A stretch of DNA of 64,000 nucleotides. Source: Muribaculaceae bacterium (GTDB lineage Bacteria > Bacteroidota > Bacteroidia > Bacteroidales > Muribaculaceae). Each line of letters opens with the position of its first letter. Positions within the stretch are counted from its first letter, which is position 1. Shown one piece after another: positions 10,114 through 19,149 of this stretch. The notes beneath the pieces were generated by a model that was not told the DNA's origin, ran no database searches, and worked only from the letters and a program-made list of their open reading frames with translations. The DNA is taken from NCBI GenBank assembly GCA_022508985.1, contig JAFLUA010000005.1, positions 88,025 through 152,024 of the forward strand, written 5' to 3'. Both the position numbers and the translations under genes were made by a program.

Positions 10114-11001
10114 CTACATCACATTGAGCACCTGCTCTTTTATCTGCTCCAACGCGTCTTTCATCTTTACAACAATCGCCTGCATCTCCGCATGATTGCT
10201 CTTGCTGCCGAGGGTATTTATCTCGCGACCCATCTCCTGCGCTATGAAACCCAGCTTTTTACCCTGCCCTGGCGTTGCCGACGCCATCGTTTCCATAAAA
10301 TAGGCCAAATGCTTGGCAAGGCGCTGTTTTTCCTCGTTCACATCGAGTTTCTCTATATAAAAAATCATTTCCTGCTCGAGGCGGCCCTTATCATACTCGG
10401 CCACGGGTATCTTCGACAAGCTCTCTTCTATCCTCTGGCGGATTCGCATCACACGTTCTTTCTCAAATGGCTCGATGCTTGCAAGCAACGATGATATCGT
10501 ATCTATCCTTTCGCTGAAAAAACGCTCGAGCGCTTCGCCCTCTACTCGACGATGCGTCATAAGCTCTTCTACCGCTTGCGCGAGCGCCGTCATTAATGCC
10601 TCACACTCTTCTTCGTCAACCTCTTCGGCGTTATCGGCATGCACAACATCGGCAAAACGCATCAACACCGAGTACCAATCCACCGGCTCCGATATCCCAA
10701 GCGCCGCCGACGCCTGCTCTATCTGTCGCTTATATTCTCGCATCACATCTATGTTGAGGCTTGACGTCAATGCCACCGCGACTCCGGGATGTGTTTCCGT
10801 AGTTATCGTCACATCTACTTTTCCGCGCTCAAGCCGCGAGCCTATCATCGAACGCACTTTGAGTTCATGCTCCCGATAGCTGTAGGGCAACCTTACATTC
10901 AAATCCAACTGCTTGGAATTTAACGACTTTATCTCTACGCAGATTTTCTTTTTACTTGATTCGGCTACTGATTTGCCAAATCCGGTCATCGACATCAACA
11001 T
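10114..11001 (-). CDS. yicC: YicC family endoribonuclease
   Basis: A 295-residue YicC-like protein: N-terminal SMTGFGKSVAES motif, basic EIKSLNSKQLDLNVRLP segment, and the C-terminal DUF1732 domain with GKKLGFIAQEMGREINTLGSKS. YicC proteins are RNases acting on RNA in E. coli and B. subtilis. The start at 11001 places three residues before SMTGFG, as in most homologues. The usual downstream partner gmk is absent here; bamD follows after about 100 bp with its own -7 element. Confidence 0.92.
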   Translation of the reverse strand: MLMSMTGFGKSVAESSKKKICVEIKSLNSKQLDLNVRLPYSYREHELKVRSMIGSRLERGKVDVTITTETHPGVAVALTSSLNIDVMREYKRQIEQASAALGISEPVDWYSVLMRFADVVHADNAEEVDEEECEALMTALAQAVEELMTHRRVEGEALERFFSERIDTISSLLASIEPFEKERVMRIRQRIEESLSKIPVAEYDKGRLEQEMIFYIEKLDVNEEKQRLAKHLAYFMETMASATPGQGKKLGFIAQEMGREINTLGSKSNHAEMQAIVVKMKDALEQIKEQVLNVM

Positions 11002-11067
11002 GACTTGGATACGGTAAGCGGCGCGACCCCCGTGCTTTATGCTTCGTGCCTTTTAATTAGAGGGTTA

Positions 11068-11153
11068 ACACCTTCGCGGTGTGTCAGCATCTGCAAAATT
11101 ACAAAATATCATCGGTTGGCGAGCCTTTTTTATAACAAATTTTGCTAACTTTG
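11068..11153. promoter_or_regulatory. Divergent control region of yicC and tsaB
   Basis: Two -7 matches lie back to back: reverse TAATTTTG at 11101-11094 for yicC, and forward TAACTTTG at 11146-11153 for tsaB. The tsaB start codon is only 18 nt beyond its -7 element, so its leader is very short. Convincing -33 elements were not found. A small hairpin (ACACC, loop TTCGC, GGTGT; 11068-11082) lies in the yicC leader. Confidence 0.5.
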
Positions 11154-11170
11154 CGTGAAAGAATATTCCG

Positions 11171-11872
11171 ATGGCTGTCATACTTAATATTGAAACGTCT
11201 GGCGCTACTTGCTCGGCTGCACTTACAGCCGAAGGCATGGTCGTCACACATCGCGAGGAGTTTAATAGTCGCAACCATGCTTCTATGCTTAGCGCTTTCA
11301 TTAAAGATTGTCTCGACTATGCCGCCGACCATAACATCAAGCCCGAGGCTATTGCCGTCAGCATGGGGCCCGGTAGCTATACCGGCCTACGCATTGGCCT
11401 TAGCGAGGCTAAAGGGCTGGCGTACGCGCTCGATATTCCTCTAATTGGAATCAACACTCTCGAGCTTTTGGCCACGAGGGTTATGTTTTCGTCCGACGAC
11501 GTCGCGCCCGATTCTATTTTCGTGCCTATGATCGACGCCCGCAGGATGGAGGTATACACCGCCGCTTATGATTTCGCCCTCGAGAGCATTATGCCGCCTA
11601 CGCCGCTGATTATCGACGATAATGCCTATGCAGAAATAAAAAATTTGCACCGACCGATACTATATTTTGGCAGCGGCGCAGAGAAGGCTCGCACGTTTTT
11701 CGACGACGTCGCTGAGGCTAAATTTGTGCCGGAGGTCGACCCTCTCGCCGTCGATATGATAGCTTTGGCCGAACGAGATTTCGCCTTGCGCCGTTTTATC
11801 GATACGGCATACTCTACGCCTTTCTACCTCAAAGACTTCCAGGCCACTCAACCTAAAAACAAAGTATTATGA
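11171..11872 (+). CDS. tsaB: tRNA threonylcarbamoyladenosine biosynthesis protein TsaB
   Basis: A 233-residue ASKHA-fold protein: NIETSGATCSAAL, then the diagnostic AVSMGPGSYTGLRIGLSEAKGLA and IDARRMEVYTAAYD. TsaB is the scaffold partner of TsaD in the complex that installs t6A37 on ANN-decoding tRNAs. It is the first gene of the plus-strand group and overlaps tsaC by four bases (ATGA), so the scaffold and the enzyme that makes the threonylcarbamoyl-AMP substrate are translationally coupled. Confidence 0.95.
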   Translation: MAVILNIETSGATCSAALTAEGMVVTHREEFNSRNHASMLSAFIKDCLDYAADHNIKPEAIAVSMGPGSYTGLRIGLSEAKGLAYALDIPLIGINTLELLATRVMFSSDDVAPDSIFVPMIDARRMEVYTAAYDFALESIMPPTPLIIDDNAYAEIKNLHRPILYFGSGAEKARTFFDDVAEAKFVPEVDPLAVDMIALAERDFALRRFIDTAYSTPFYLKDFQATQPKNKVL

Positions 11873-12456
11873 ACAAATACACCTCCGATATTCGTGCCGC
11901 CGTCGATGTCCTGCGTAATGGAGGTGTTATCCTATACCCCACCGACACGGTGTGGGGCTTGGGCTGCGATGCCACTAACAGCCTCGCCGTCAAGAAAATC
12001 TTCGACATAAAAAAGCGCTCCGACGCTAAAGCTCTTATTACTCTCGTCGGTGATATAGCCCAATTGGAGAGAACTGTCGACGCTATTCCCGATGTCGCAT
12101 ACCAACTTATCGAATTTAGCGACAGACCTTTAACAATCGTTTACGACAGACCGCTCCCGAGCGCCCGATTGGCACCCGAACTCATTAGCGACGACGGCAC
12201 TATTGCAGTCCGTCTCTCGCATGAAACTTTTTCGGCGGGCCTCTGCAAAGCGTTTCGCAAACCTCTCGTCTCGACTTCGGCTAACATCAGCGGGGCGGCA
12301 ACACCGCGCGTCTTTTCCGAAATATCTCACGAAATTATCGAGGCCGTCGATTATGTTTGCCTGTCGCGCCGAAACGAAATGGCTGTTAAGGGCTTAAAGC
12401 CCTCGTCGATTATGAGGCTATCCGAGAGTGGTGAATTCAAGATTATTCGTAAATAA
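11869..12456 (+). CDS. tsaC: L-threonylcarbamoyladenylate synthase (TsaC/YrdC type)
   Basis: A 195-residue YrdC-fold enzyme making threonylcarbamoyl-AMP from threonine, bicarbonate and ATP, the first step of t6A synthesis. It shows VILYPTDTVWGLGCDATN, the KKRSDAKALITLV basic patch, and the KPLVSTSANISGAATP signature. Its length is that of the short TsaC form; the C-terminal Sua5 domain is absent. The start overlaps the end of tsaB. The next gene begins four bases after its stop. Confidence 0.95.
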   Translation: MNKYTSDIRAAVDVLRNGGVILYPTDTVWGLGCDATNSLAVKKIFDIKKRSDAKALITLVGDIAQLERTVDAIPDVAYQLIEFSDRPLTIVYDRPLPSARLAPELISDDGTIAVRLSHETFSAGLCKAFRKPLVSTSANISGAATPRVFSEISHEIIEAVDYVCLSRRNEMAVKGLKPSSIMRLSESGEFKIIRK

Positions 12457-12460
12457 CAGC

Positions 12461-13885
12461 ATGAACAAACTTAGTATACGCCGACTGGAATACTGCCTGT
12501 CCGACCTTATTACGACAGCGGCCGGGTGGCTGTGCTTCAACATCATGCGTTTCTACACCTTGCCCGACACAAGCCAATATCATCTTCTGTCTAATTTCTT
12601 AAAACTGTCGCAGGTCCTTTTGGGACAGTTATTGATGCCGGTGTGCATGGTGTTGCTCTACGCCGTGTCAGGCTCGTATAACCGTTCGAATACTCTTTAC
12701 AAATCGCGCCTCGATGAGGTTTTGAATACTTTCATTGTCTCATTCATTGGCATGCTCGGCATTTTCTTCAGCGTCCTTATTAACGACAACGTGCCCGAAC
12801 GCGTAACAAACTACGAGCTGATGTTCATGCTTTTCATCTGCCTTTTCATACCTACGGCAACGGCCCGCCTGTTTATTACGACACGCAATGCCAAGCACAT
12901 TCGAAAAGGTGAATACGTCATGAACGCGCTCGCTATTGGCGCGATGCCGCAAGACGCTTTGAAACTGAAACGCATTATCGACTCCGAGCCAAATACCGGC
13001 ATTAAACTCATAGCTTGCGTCGATATCGACAACAGCGCCGGATGCTCAAGCATAAACGGCCTGCCGGTGCATACCGATGCCGACATTGCTTCTCTCTGCA
13101 AAGATTTAGACGTGCAAGCCCTTATCGTAATGCCGTCGATGAGAGGCCTCGCTCACACTGCTAAGATTATCAATTCTCTCTACGCGCTTAATATCAACCT
13201 TTTCATCACCCCCGACCTTCACAGTCTCATGACGTCGAGGCCTCGTGTGTCGTCGGTTACCACTGAGCCGCTTATTAACATCACTAACGCGCGCATTTCG
13301 CCTTCTACTGCCAACCTCAAGAGGCTGGGCGATATTGTTGTGTCGGCTATAGCGCTCATTCTGCTTTGCCCCGCGTTTTTCTTCCTGAGCATTGCCGTTA
13401 AACTCGACTCGAAGGGCCCCGTGTTTTATCGCCAACGACGTATCGGTTATCACAAGAAGCCTTTCGACATCATAAAATTTCGAACAATGGTTGTCAATGC
13501 CGAAGACAATGGGCCGGCTCTTACCGTCGATAACGACCCGAGAGTAACAAAAATAGGACGTGTGCTCCGCAAATTCCGTATCGACGAGCTCCCTCAGTTT
13601 TGGAATGTCCTAAAAGGCGAAATGTCGCTCGTGGGCCCAAGACCCGAACGCGAGTTTTTCATCAAGCAGATTGTGGAGAGGCATCCCGCTTATAGTCTTA
13701 TTCACCAGGTCAGACCAGGTATCACTTCTTGGGGCATGGTTAAATATGGCTACGCTTCTAACATCGATGAAATGATTGAGCGCTTGCCTTACGACTTGCT
13801 TTATATCGAAAATGTTTCTTTGGGTGTCGATCTCAAAATTCTATTTCACACGGTCAAAACTGTGTTATATGGTCGAGGGCTATAA
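12461..13885 (+). CDS. Polyprenyl glycosylphosphotransferase (WcaJ/WbaP-like)
   Basis: A 474-residue membrane enzyme that should load the first sugar-phosphate onto undecaprenyl phosphate to start a surface polysaccharide. The N-terminal half has about four membrane helices and a Rossmann-like CoA-binding_3 domain; a further helix (about residues 285-310) precedes the catalytic bacterial sugar transferase domain with KLDSKGPVFYRQRRIGYHKKPF, DIIKFRTMV, RKFRIDELPQFWNVLKGEMS and LVGPRPERE. The ATG at 12461 is preferred because a longer frame would overlap tsaC. The sugar specificity cannot be told from sequence. No polysaccharide cluster is adjacent, so this may be the housekeeping initiator. 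Confidence 0.92.
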   Translation: MNKLSIRRLEYCLSDLITTAAGWLCFNIMRFYTLPDTSQYHLLSNFLKLSQVLLGQLLMPVCMVLLYAVSGSYNRSNTLYKSRLDEVLNTFIVSFIGMLGIFFSVLINDNVPERVTNYELMFMLFICLFIPTATARLFITTRNAKHIRKGEYVMNALAIGAMPQDALKLKRIIDSEPNTGIKLIACVDIDNSAGCSSINGLPVHTDADIASLCKDLDVQALIVMPSMRGLAHTAKIINSLYALNINLFITPDLHSLMTSRPRVSSVTTEPLINITNARISPSTANLKRLGDIVVSAIALILLCPAFFFLSIAVKLDSKGPVFYRQRRIGYHKKPFDIIKFRTMVVNAEDNGPALTVDNDPRVTKIGRVLRKFRIDELPQFWNVLKGEMSLVGPRPEREFFIKQIVERHPAYSLIHQVRPGITSWGMVKYGYASNIDEMIERLPYDLLYIENVSLGVDLKILFHTVKTVLYGRGL

Positions 13886-13927
13886 TAGGTGTTTTTGGTT
13901 TAGGTAATTTTTAGGATTTGCAAAAAA

Positions 13928-15736
13928 ATGTCGAAGGATAAAGATAATCACTCAATAGCACACCGCATCAGAGAACTTTTCTTCTCTTTCTTGCTCTGGA
14001 GAGAGAGGCACATCAAAGAAAAAAACTTTGTGCTCCTACTCGCTTTTTTTGTGGGTATCTTAAGCGGCGTATCTGCTATCGTTTTGAAATTCCTGATACA
14101 CTTCATATCTCACGAACTCACTCAACACGTCAATCTTGAGTCGGTCAACTATCTCTACATATTACTGCCCGCAATAGGCGTTGTTATTGTGGCCCTCTAC
14201 GTAAGATATGTCGTGCGCGAAGATATTAGCCATGGCGTCACTCGCGTGCTCTACGCTATCTCGCAAAACAAAAGCCGCTTGAAAAGGCATAACATCTACA
14301 CCTCAGTGTTGGCTTCTTCCGTAACGATAGGCTTCGGCGGTTCTGTCGGAGCGGAAGGCCCTATCGTTTATACAGGTGCCGCTATCGGCTCTAATCTTGG
14401 CCGCGTATTCCGTATGTCGCCGCGTATTCTTATGATTCTGGTTGGTTGCGGGGCCGCAGCCGGTATTGCCGGCATCTTCAAAGCTCCTATAGCCGGTCTC
14501 CTTTTCACTCTAGAGGTTTTGATGATCGACCTCACGGCGGTGTCGGTTATGCCTTTGCTGATTGCTTCTATCACCAGTGCAACAATCGCCTATGTCTACA
14601 CTGGTTATGAATTTGAGTTTTTCTTCGCTCAGACCGAAGGCTTCTATACTTCTCGCATACCTTATGTTATACTCCTCGGCATTGTAAGCGGCTTTGCTTC
14701 GGTCTACTTCACAAGAGTGATGAATATGATGGAAAACTGGTTCCGCCGATTCAAAAACCCTTGGATGAAAACTCTCGTAGGTTGTATTATCCTTTCCGGT
14801 CTCGTGTTCTTATTCCCGCCGCTTTATGGCGAAGGGTATAGCTCTATCGTGGGACTCCTCGCCGGCGACGCTTCTTCAATTGTTAACGGCTCGCTATTCT
14901 ATGGCGACAGATACGATGTCTGGTTCCTCGCTTTGTTTATAGGGCTTATTATTCTCACTAAGGCTTTTGCCACCTCTGCCACAAACGGTGCCGGTGGGGT
15001 CGGCGGCACTTTCGCCCCGTCGCTTTATGTGGGGTGTATGACAGGCTTCCTTTTCGCCTTCGTCGTAAACCACCTCGGGTGGGGCGACTTGTCGACTAAA
15101 AACTTCGCTCTGATTGGCATGGCCGGGGTGATGAGCGGTGTTATGCATGCACCGCTGATGGCCATATTCTTAACAGCCGAGCTTACAGGCGGTTACGAGC
15201 TTTTCTTGCCCTTATTGATTGTAAGCACTATTTCTTACGGAACTATTAAGATTTTCGAGCCTTATTCTATCTACACCAAGCGTTTGGCTAAAAGAGGCGA
15301 ACTGCTAACGCACGAGAAAGACAAAGCCGTGCTTACGCTACTGAAGATAAGCAATGTCATCGAAACAGATTTTATCCCTGTCTACCCGGAGATGACGCTT
15401 AAGGAGATGGTCGACACTATCGCAAAAAGCAAACGCAATTTATTCCCCGTACTAAACGAGCGTAAGGAGCTACTCGGTATAGTCTTGCTCGACGAGATTC
15501 GCAACATCATGTTCCGGCCCGACTTGTACCGACGAATGAGGGTGAGCACTTTCATGTCGATTCCTCCCGCTAAAATTGATATCGGCGAAAATATGGATGC
15601 CGTTATGAAAACTTTCGACACAACAGGCGCGTGGAACCTGCCCGTTGTCGACAACGGAGTCTATGTAGGCTTTGTCTCTAAGAGTAAAATTTTCAATTCC
15701 TACCGTCGTGTATTACGTCACTATTGCGACGATTAA
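13928..15736 (+). CDS. ClC-family chloride channel/antiporter with CBS domains
   Basis: A 602-residue protein with the ClC core (about residues 20-440) and a C-terminal CBS pair. Ion-path motifs are present: GFGGSVGAEGPIVYTGA with the gating glutamate, GAGGVGGTFAPSLYVG, and the MAGVMSGVMHAPLMAIFLTAELTGGY region. Members move chloride across the inner membrane, often in exchange for protons. The CBS pair probably senses nucleotides (family knowledge). The stop codon shares bases with the stop of a convergent fimbrial-type gene. Confidence 0.94.
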   Translation: MSKDKDNHSIAHRIRELFFSFLLWRERHIKEKNFVLLLAFFVGILSGVSAIVLKFLIHFISHELTQHVNLESVNYLYILLPAIGVVIVALYVRYVVREDISHGVTRVLYAISQNKSRLKRHNIYTSVLASSVTIGFGGSVGAEGPIVYTGAAIGSNLGRVFRMSPRILMILVGCGAAAGIAGIFKAPIAGLLFTLEVLMIDLTAVSVMPLLIASITSATIAYVYTGYEFEFFFAQTEGFYTSRIPYVILLGIVSGFASVYFTRVMNMMENWFRRFKNPWMKTLVGCIILSGLVFLFPPLYGEGYSSIVGLLAGDASSIVNGSLFYGDRYDVWFLALFIGLIILTKAFATSATNGAGGVGGTFAPSLYVGCMTGFLFAFVVNHLGWGDLSTKNFALIGMAGVMSGVMHAPLMAIFLTAELTGGYELFLPLLIVSTISYGTIKIFEPYSIYTKRLAKRGELLTHEKDKAVLTLLKISNVIETDFIPVYPEMTLKEMVDTIAKSKRNLFPVLNERKELLGIVLLDEIRNIMFRPDLYRRMRVSTFMSIPPAKIDIGENMDAVMKTFDTTGAWNLPVVDNGVYVGFVSKSKIFNSYRRVLRHYCDD

Positions 15737-18700
15737 TTGCCGGTGGCTCGCTTCAGCAACCGCTGCACCTGCGTGTTATCCTTCGGTCGGTCGCCCCAGT
15801 AGAATGTCTGTTCTACTACGCTATCAGGTGTCGCATATTCAGCACCATCGACCTGGGTCCAATACCAGTCGTCGTATACGCATCTTACGGCCGGAGATTC
15901 ATTAGAATTCTTTATATCTTTTTCTTCCATGAGCGTTACACTATTATCCGACGCTGTTACGGCCACCAAACCGCTCGCCGACCAATAGGGAGCACGATCT
16001 CCGGGATTCGCGTGATTACCAAACAATTGGGGTATACGCCCATCTGTCGACAACTGCACCAGATATTTTATCTCTGCCATCGTCGGAACACGCCAGCGGC
16101 CGGCTGGGCGTCCGGCCTCCTGATAGATCGCACAGCGTCGACGAGCCTGCGACTTACTTTTATTTCCATAGTCAGAGCTATTCGTGTTGGTTGTATAGCT
16201 AAGTGTAACCTTACCCAATGATGAGGCTATGCGGAATACAGGCGCTATAAAATTCTCTTTAGAGCCTGGACCCGTCGACTCATCGGTGGGATAATAGTAA
16301 CACAGATTGTTTTTATGGTTGACAAAATCCCAATCTATATGATTTGGAATAACATATTCACTTTTAGACGTATTTGGATCAGCACTCACCGGTTTATACT
16401 CTGGATATAGCGATGGTACCACTTTATAATTGCTATACGAAAAATTAATTCCACCCCAATAAACATTTCCGACATAATCTCTGGAGAGCCACCATGCAGG
16501 CCCTTCCGAATTATATCCATCTATATCCTGACGCCCGTTTGTGTCATATGTTCTTATTGGCAGCCCTTCTGTAATGTTTGCATTACTCCATCTCAAAGGT
16601 GTTCCATTAGATTCTGTATTCGAGCTCTTATAATTCACAAAGCTACTATTATCTAATATATTGTTGTAATACAAGGTTCTGGGGTCGCCCAAGTCATATA
16701 ACACTTCGTTTTCTTCCGATAGCTGTGTGGTATGTATCACATACATGTTCGGGTTGTTGTTAATGGCACCGAAATATCTTACCCATCCCGTTGTTTCATA
16801 CCAATTTGTCGTTACGTCAAACATATTATCGGTGTTGTCGGTCGTATTACCATTAACGATGACATATTCATTACCACGATTTGAAGACGACTTAAAAACG
16901 CCGCCATAGTCGTGCGACACTTCTACATACATTGCCGGATACTGGGTGATATAGATTGTCTCTTCAAAAAGATGATCTTCACTGCTGTTCCAGTCGGCGT
17001 GCTTTATCTTGATAACTATCTCGCAACGTGAGAACTCGTCCCACAAGCGATTGGTTCGCGTATTCATCTCCGGAACATATTTCACTATAGGGCCGGTCTT
17101 GGCATTGTCGTTCTGCCTTACTGCTTTCCACTGAACAAGCGGGTGCTTAAACGTGATTATACCTTTTTCATCATTTACATCGCAGGTATAGACGGCATTT
17201 ATATTATCATACTTTGTGTTGTATTCTTTCCAGTTTGATTTCTCATCGGCATTCATTCCGGAGCCTCCATTGTACTCTATGAGCGATTCTTTGAATGTCA
17301 TCGGGTGCTCGTGACCTATATAGTAATAGAAATCTTTCTTAACATTATCGTAAAAATACTTCTTCTTGTAATATAGCACATCTCCCGTTTTCCCATCAAA
17401 GTCAGCTGTTATTAGTCCTTCGCCATTATTTCGGCCTCCGCGTAGCGTATCGGCCGCTGCAAGCCAATTGGTAAACTCATTTTTGTTATGTGGTTCTTTT
17501 TGGTCGGAATCTACATATGTGTCACTGGCTTTGCCCCATGCATCATCATCATAGCGGAAATACGTAACATAGCATGCTACCTTTTTCACTTTATGACTCG
17601 AATAGAACGGTATCTCAAGGGTATAAACATTGTTCATCACCCATTCTGTCTGGTTAACAACGAGATAACGACGGTCTTTGATACTTACGTCAACATCGGC
17701 AGAGCGCCAATCTACGACCTCACAGCTCGCATCAACCTCTATCGGGTCGCCCAGATTCTTGCTGCCAAGCATGCCGAGGTTGATCTTTATGCGGTAGTAA
17801 CGGTTAGGATCGAGTCGTTCTGCTAAGCCCTGCGAGCCTTTAAGAGCATTGATGGGCACAAGGTAGTAGCACACCTGAAATAATTCGTTGCCATCCTCAT
17901 CCTCGCTGGTCCATGGCATCGATATCACAAGGTAGGTCTGATGCTCCTCGCTCGGTTTGGAGGCATCCCAGATGTTGGGATAGGAATAATACGCCACCGA
18001 GTGCGAATATGGATAATTATCATCTTTATCGGCCTCTCGCAATTCGGCTTTGGTGCTGAGGAGGCGGACCGACGACTCGTATTCTTTGCGACGATCGATG
18101 TTGTCAAAACCCAAGTCGGCGCGGTTCTCTAAGTCGCCGCCGATATACGAGTCAAGACGCGACCGCGTAGCAAGGTTATAGAGATAAAGCTTTACGTTCG
18201 ACGACCCATCTTTCTCATTTTTGGGCACGGGAGTCCACTTTATAGCCTCTTCCTGTCGCTTCTTAAAGTCGGCGTCAGATTCGCCGTCCTTTTGATAGAT
18301 CGTCTTTCCGTTTTCATCGACATAAATTTCATCGGGTATGCTGGCCCACAAGCGTATCTTCGAAGCCAGGCGCTCGAGCAAGATCACACCCGACACCGTC
18401 ATTATACCTTCTTTCGACCCTACAAGGTCGACAGTCTGGCCGCCGCGCATTACAAAACTACTCGGGCCGCCCGGCGAAATGAAATCTACTTGGCTGTTCA
18501 CCCACACGTTTTTGATATTGCCGAGGGTAGCGGCTTGGCCATTTATCTGGCCATTGCTACCGTCTTTGGCCGTGTACGTCACCTTAACTTCTTCCGGCAG
18601 ATTGACAAGAGCATAGATATAAGCTTTATCGTCCTCAAATTTATCAGCCAAATCCATCGGAACCTTTACCGTCAAGTCGGCATAGGTAGCCTTCGATATA

Positions 18701-18999
18701 TTCTTAACCTCATAGGTGAAAAACGGGGCCTCCTTGCTTTCCTCCGACGCGAAGAAAAAGAGGTCGACTCTACTTATAGCCTCTTCGGCGCGCTCGGAAT
18801 ATGGGTCGGAAGGTACATCATCGGGGTGTTCATCGGCGCGCGAGAACGACGAACCGGTCGAAAGTCGCAGTACGGGGCCTCCGGGATTTTCCTCGGGAAC
18901 GACAAACGCAGGCTCATCGACACACGAGGGTAAAAGCAATAAAATCAGCGCAATAAGTGCGTTGATAGTGATATTCTTATTGTGAAAAATTGCAGTCAT
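15733..18999 (-). CDS. Large fimbrial tip-like lipoprotein (DUF4906 type)
   Basis: A 1,088-residue secreted lipoprotein: signal segment with LLLLPSCVDEP lipobox (cysteine about residue 26), then a serine/acidic linker with SRADEHPDD, an arginine where pilin-like propeptides are often cut. The middle resembles fimbrillin beta-sandwich domains. The C-terminal part has RRRCAIYQEAGRPAGRWRVP, PTMAEIKYLVQLS and YWSASGLVA, typical of DUF4906 proteins of Mfa-type pilus tips. It is not next to any pilin gene; the pilus operon is 29 kb away. It could be a tip adhesin used with that pilus, or an independent surface lipoprotein. A -7 element lies upstream. Its stop overlaps the ClC stop. Confidence 0.72.
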   Translation of the reverse strand: MTAIFHNKNITINALIALILLLLPSCVDEPAFVVPEENPGGPVLRLSTGSSFSRADEHPDDVPSDPYSERAEEAISRVDLFFFASEESKEAPFFTYEVKNISKATYADLTVKVPMDLADKFEDDKAYIYALVNLPEEVKVTYTAKDGSNGQINGQAATLGNIKNVWVNSQVDFISPGGPSSFVMRGGQTVDLVGSKEGIMTVSGVILLERLASKIRLWASIPDEIYVDENGKTIYQKDGESDADFKKRQEEAIKWTPVPKNEKDGSSNVKLYLYNLATRSRLDSYIGGDLENRADLGFDNIDRRKEYESSVRLLSTKAELREADKDDNYPYSHSVAYYSYPNIWDASKPSEEHQTYLVISMPWTSEDEDGNELFQVCYYLVPINALKGSQGLAERLDPNRYYRIKINLGMLGSKNLGDPIEVDASCEVVDWRSADVDVSIKDRRYLVVNQTEWVMNNVYTLEIPFYSSHKVKKVACYVTYFRYDDDAWGKASDTYVDSDQKEPHNKNEFTNWLAAADTLRGGRNNGEGLITADFDGKTGDVLYYKKKYFYDNVKKDFYYYIGHEHPMTFKESLIEYNGGSGMNADEKSNWKEYNTKYDNINAVYTCDVNDEKGIITFKHPLVQWKAVRQNDNAKTGPIVKYVPEMNTRTNRLWDEFSRCEIVIKIKHADWNSSEDHLFEETIYITQYPAMYVEVSHDYGGVFKSSSNRGNEYVIVNGNTTDNTDNMFDVTTNWYETTGWVRYFGAINNNPNMYVIHTTQLSEENEVLYDLGDPRTLYYNNILDNSSFVNYKSSNTESNGTPLRWSNANITEGLPIRTYDTNGRQDIDGYNSEGPAWWLSRDYVGNVYWGGINFSYSNYKVVPSLYPEYKPVSADPNTSKSEYVIPNHIDWDFVNHKNNLCYYYPTDESTGPGSKENFIAPVFRIASSLGKVTLSYTTNTNSSDYGNKSKSQARRRCAIYQEAGRPAGRWRVPTMAEIKYLVQLSTDGRIPQLFGNHANPGDRAPYWSASGLVAVTASDNSVTLMEEKDIKNSNESPAVRCVYDDWYWTQVDGAEYATPDSVVEQTFYWGDRPKDNTQVQRLLKRATGN

Positions 19000-19034
19000 T
19001 GAGTAAGATGTTTTTGCTAATGATTTTGATCGTA

Positions 19035-19042
19035 CAAAGATA
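19035..19042 (-). promoter_or_regulatory. -7 element of the large fimbrial tip-like gene
   Basis: Reverse-strand TATCTTTG, 36 bp before the ATG, matches the consensus exactly; a TTG at the right distance was not seen. Confidence 0.5.
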
Positions 19043-19124
19043 ATATTTAAGCACTACCAAGCCCTTGTTTTTAACCCATTTTAACACAATCACACACCAC
19101 TGCCGCGTCGCGATGCGTCGTGAG

Positions 19125-19149
19125 GTCGGGTCGGAGATTCGACAATGTC
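19125..19149 (+). repeat. 25-nt direct repeat, left copy
   Basis: GTCGGGTCGGAGATTCGACAATGTC-type unit; the same 25 nt, with one mismatch, occur at 20547-20571 on the other side of the histidine kinase gene. This copy overlaps the last bases of that gene. Confidence 0.7.
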
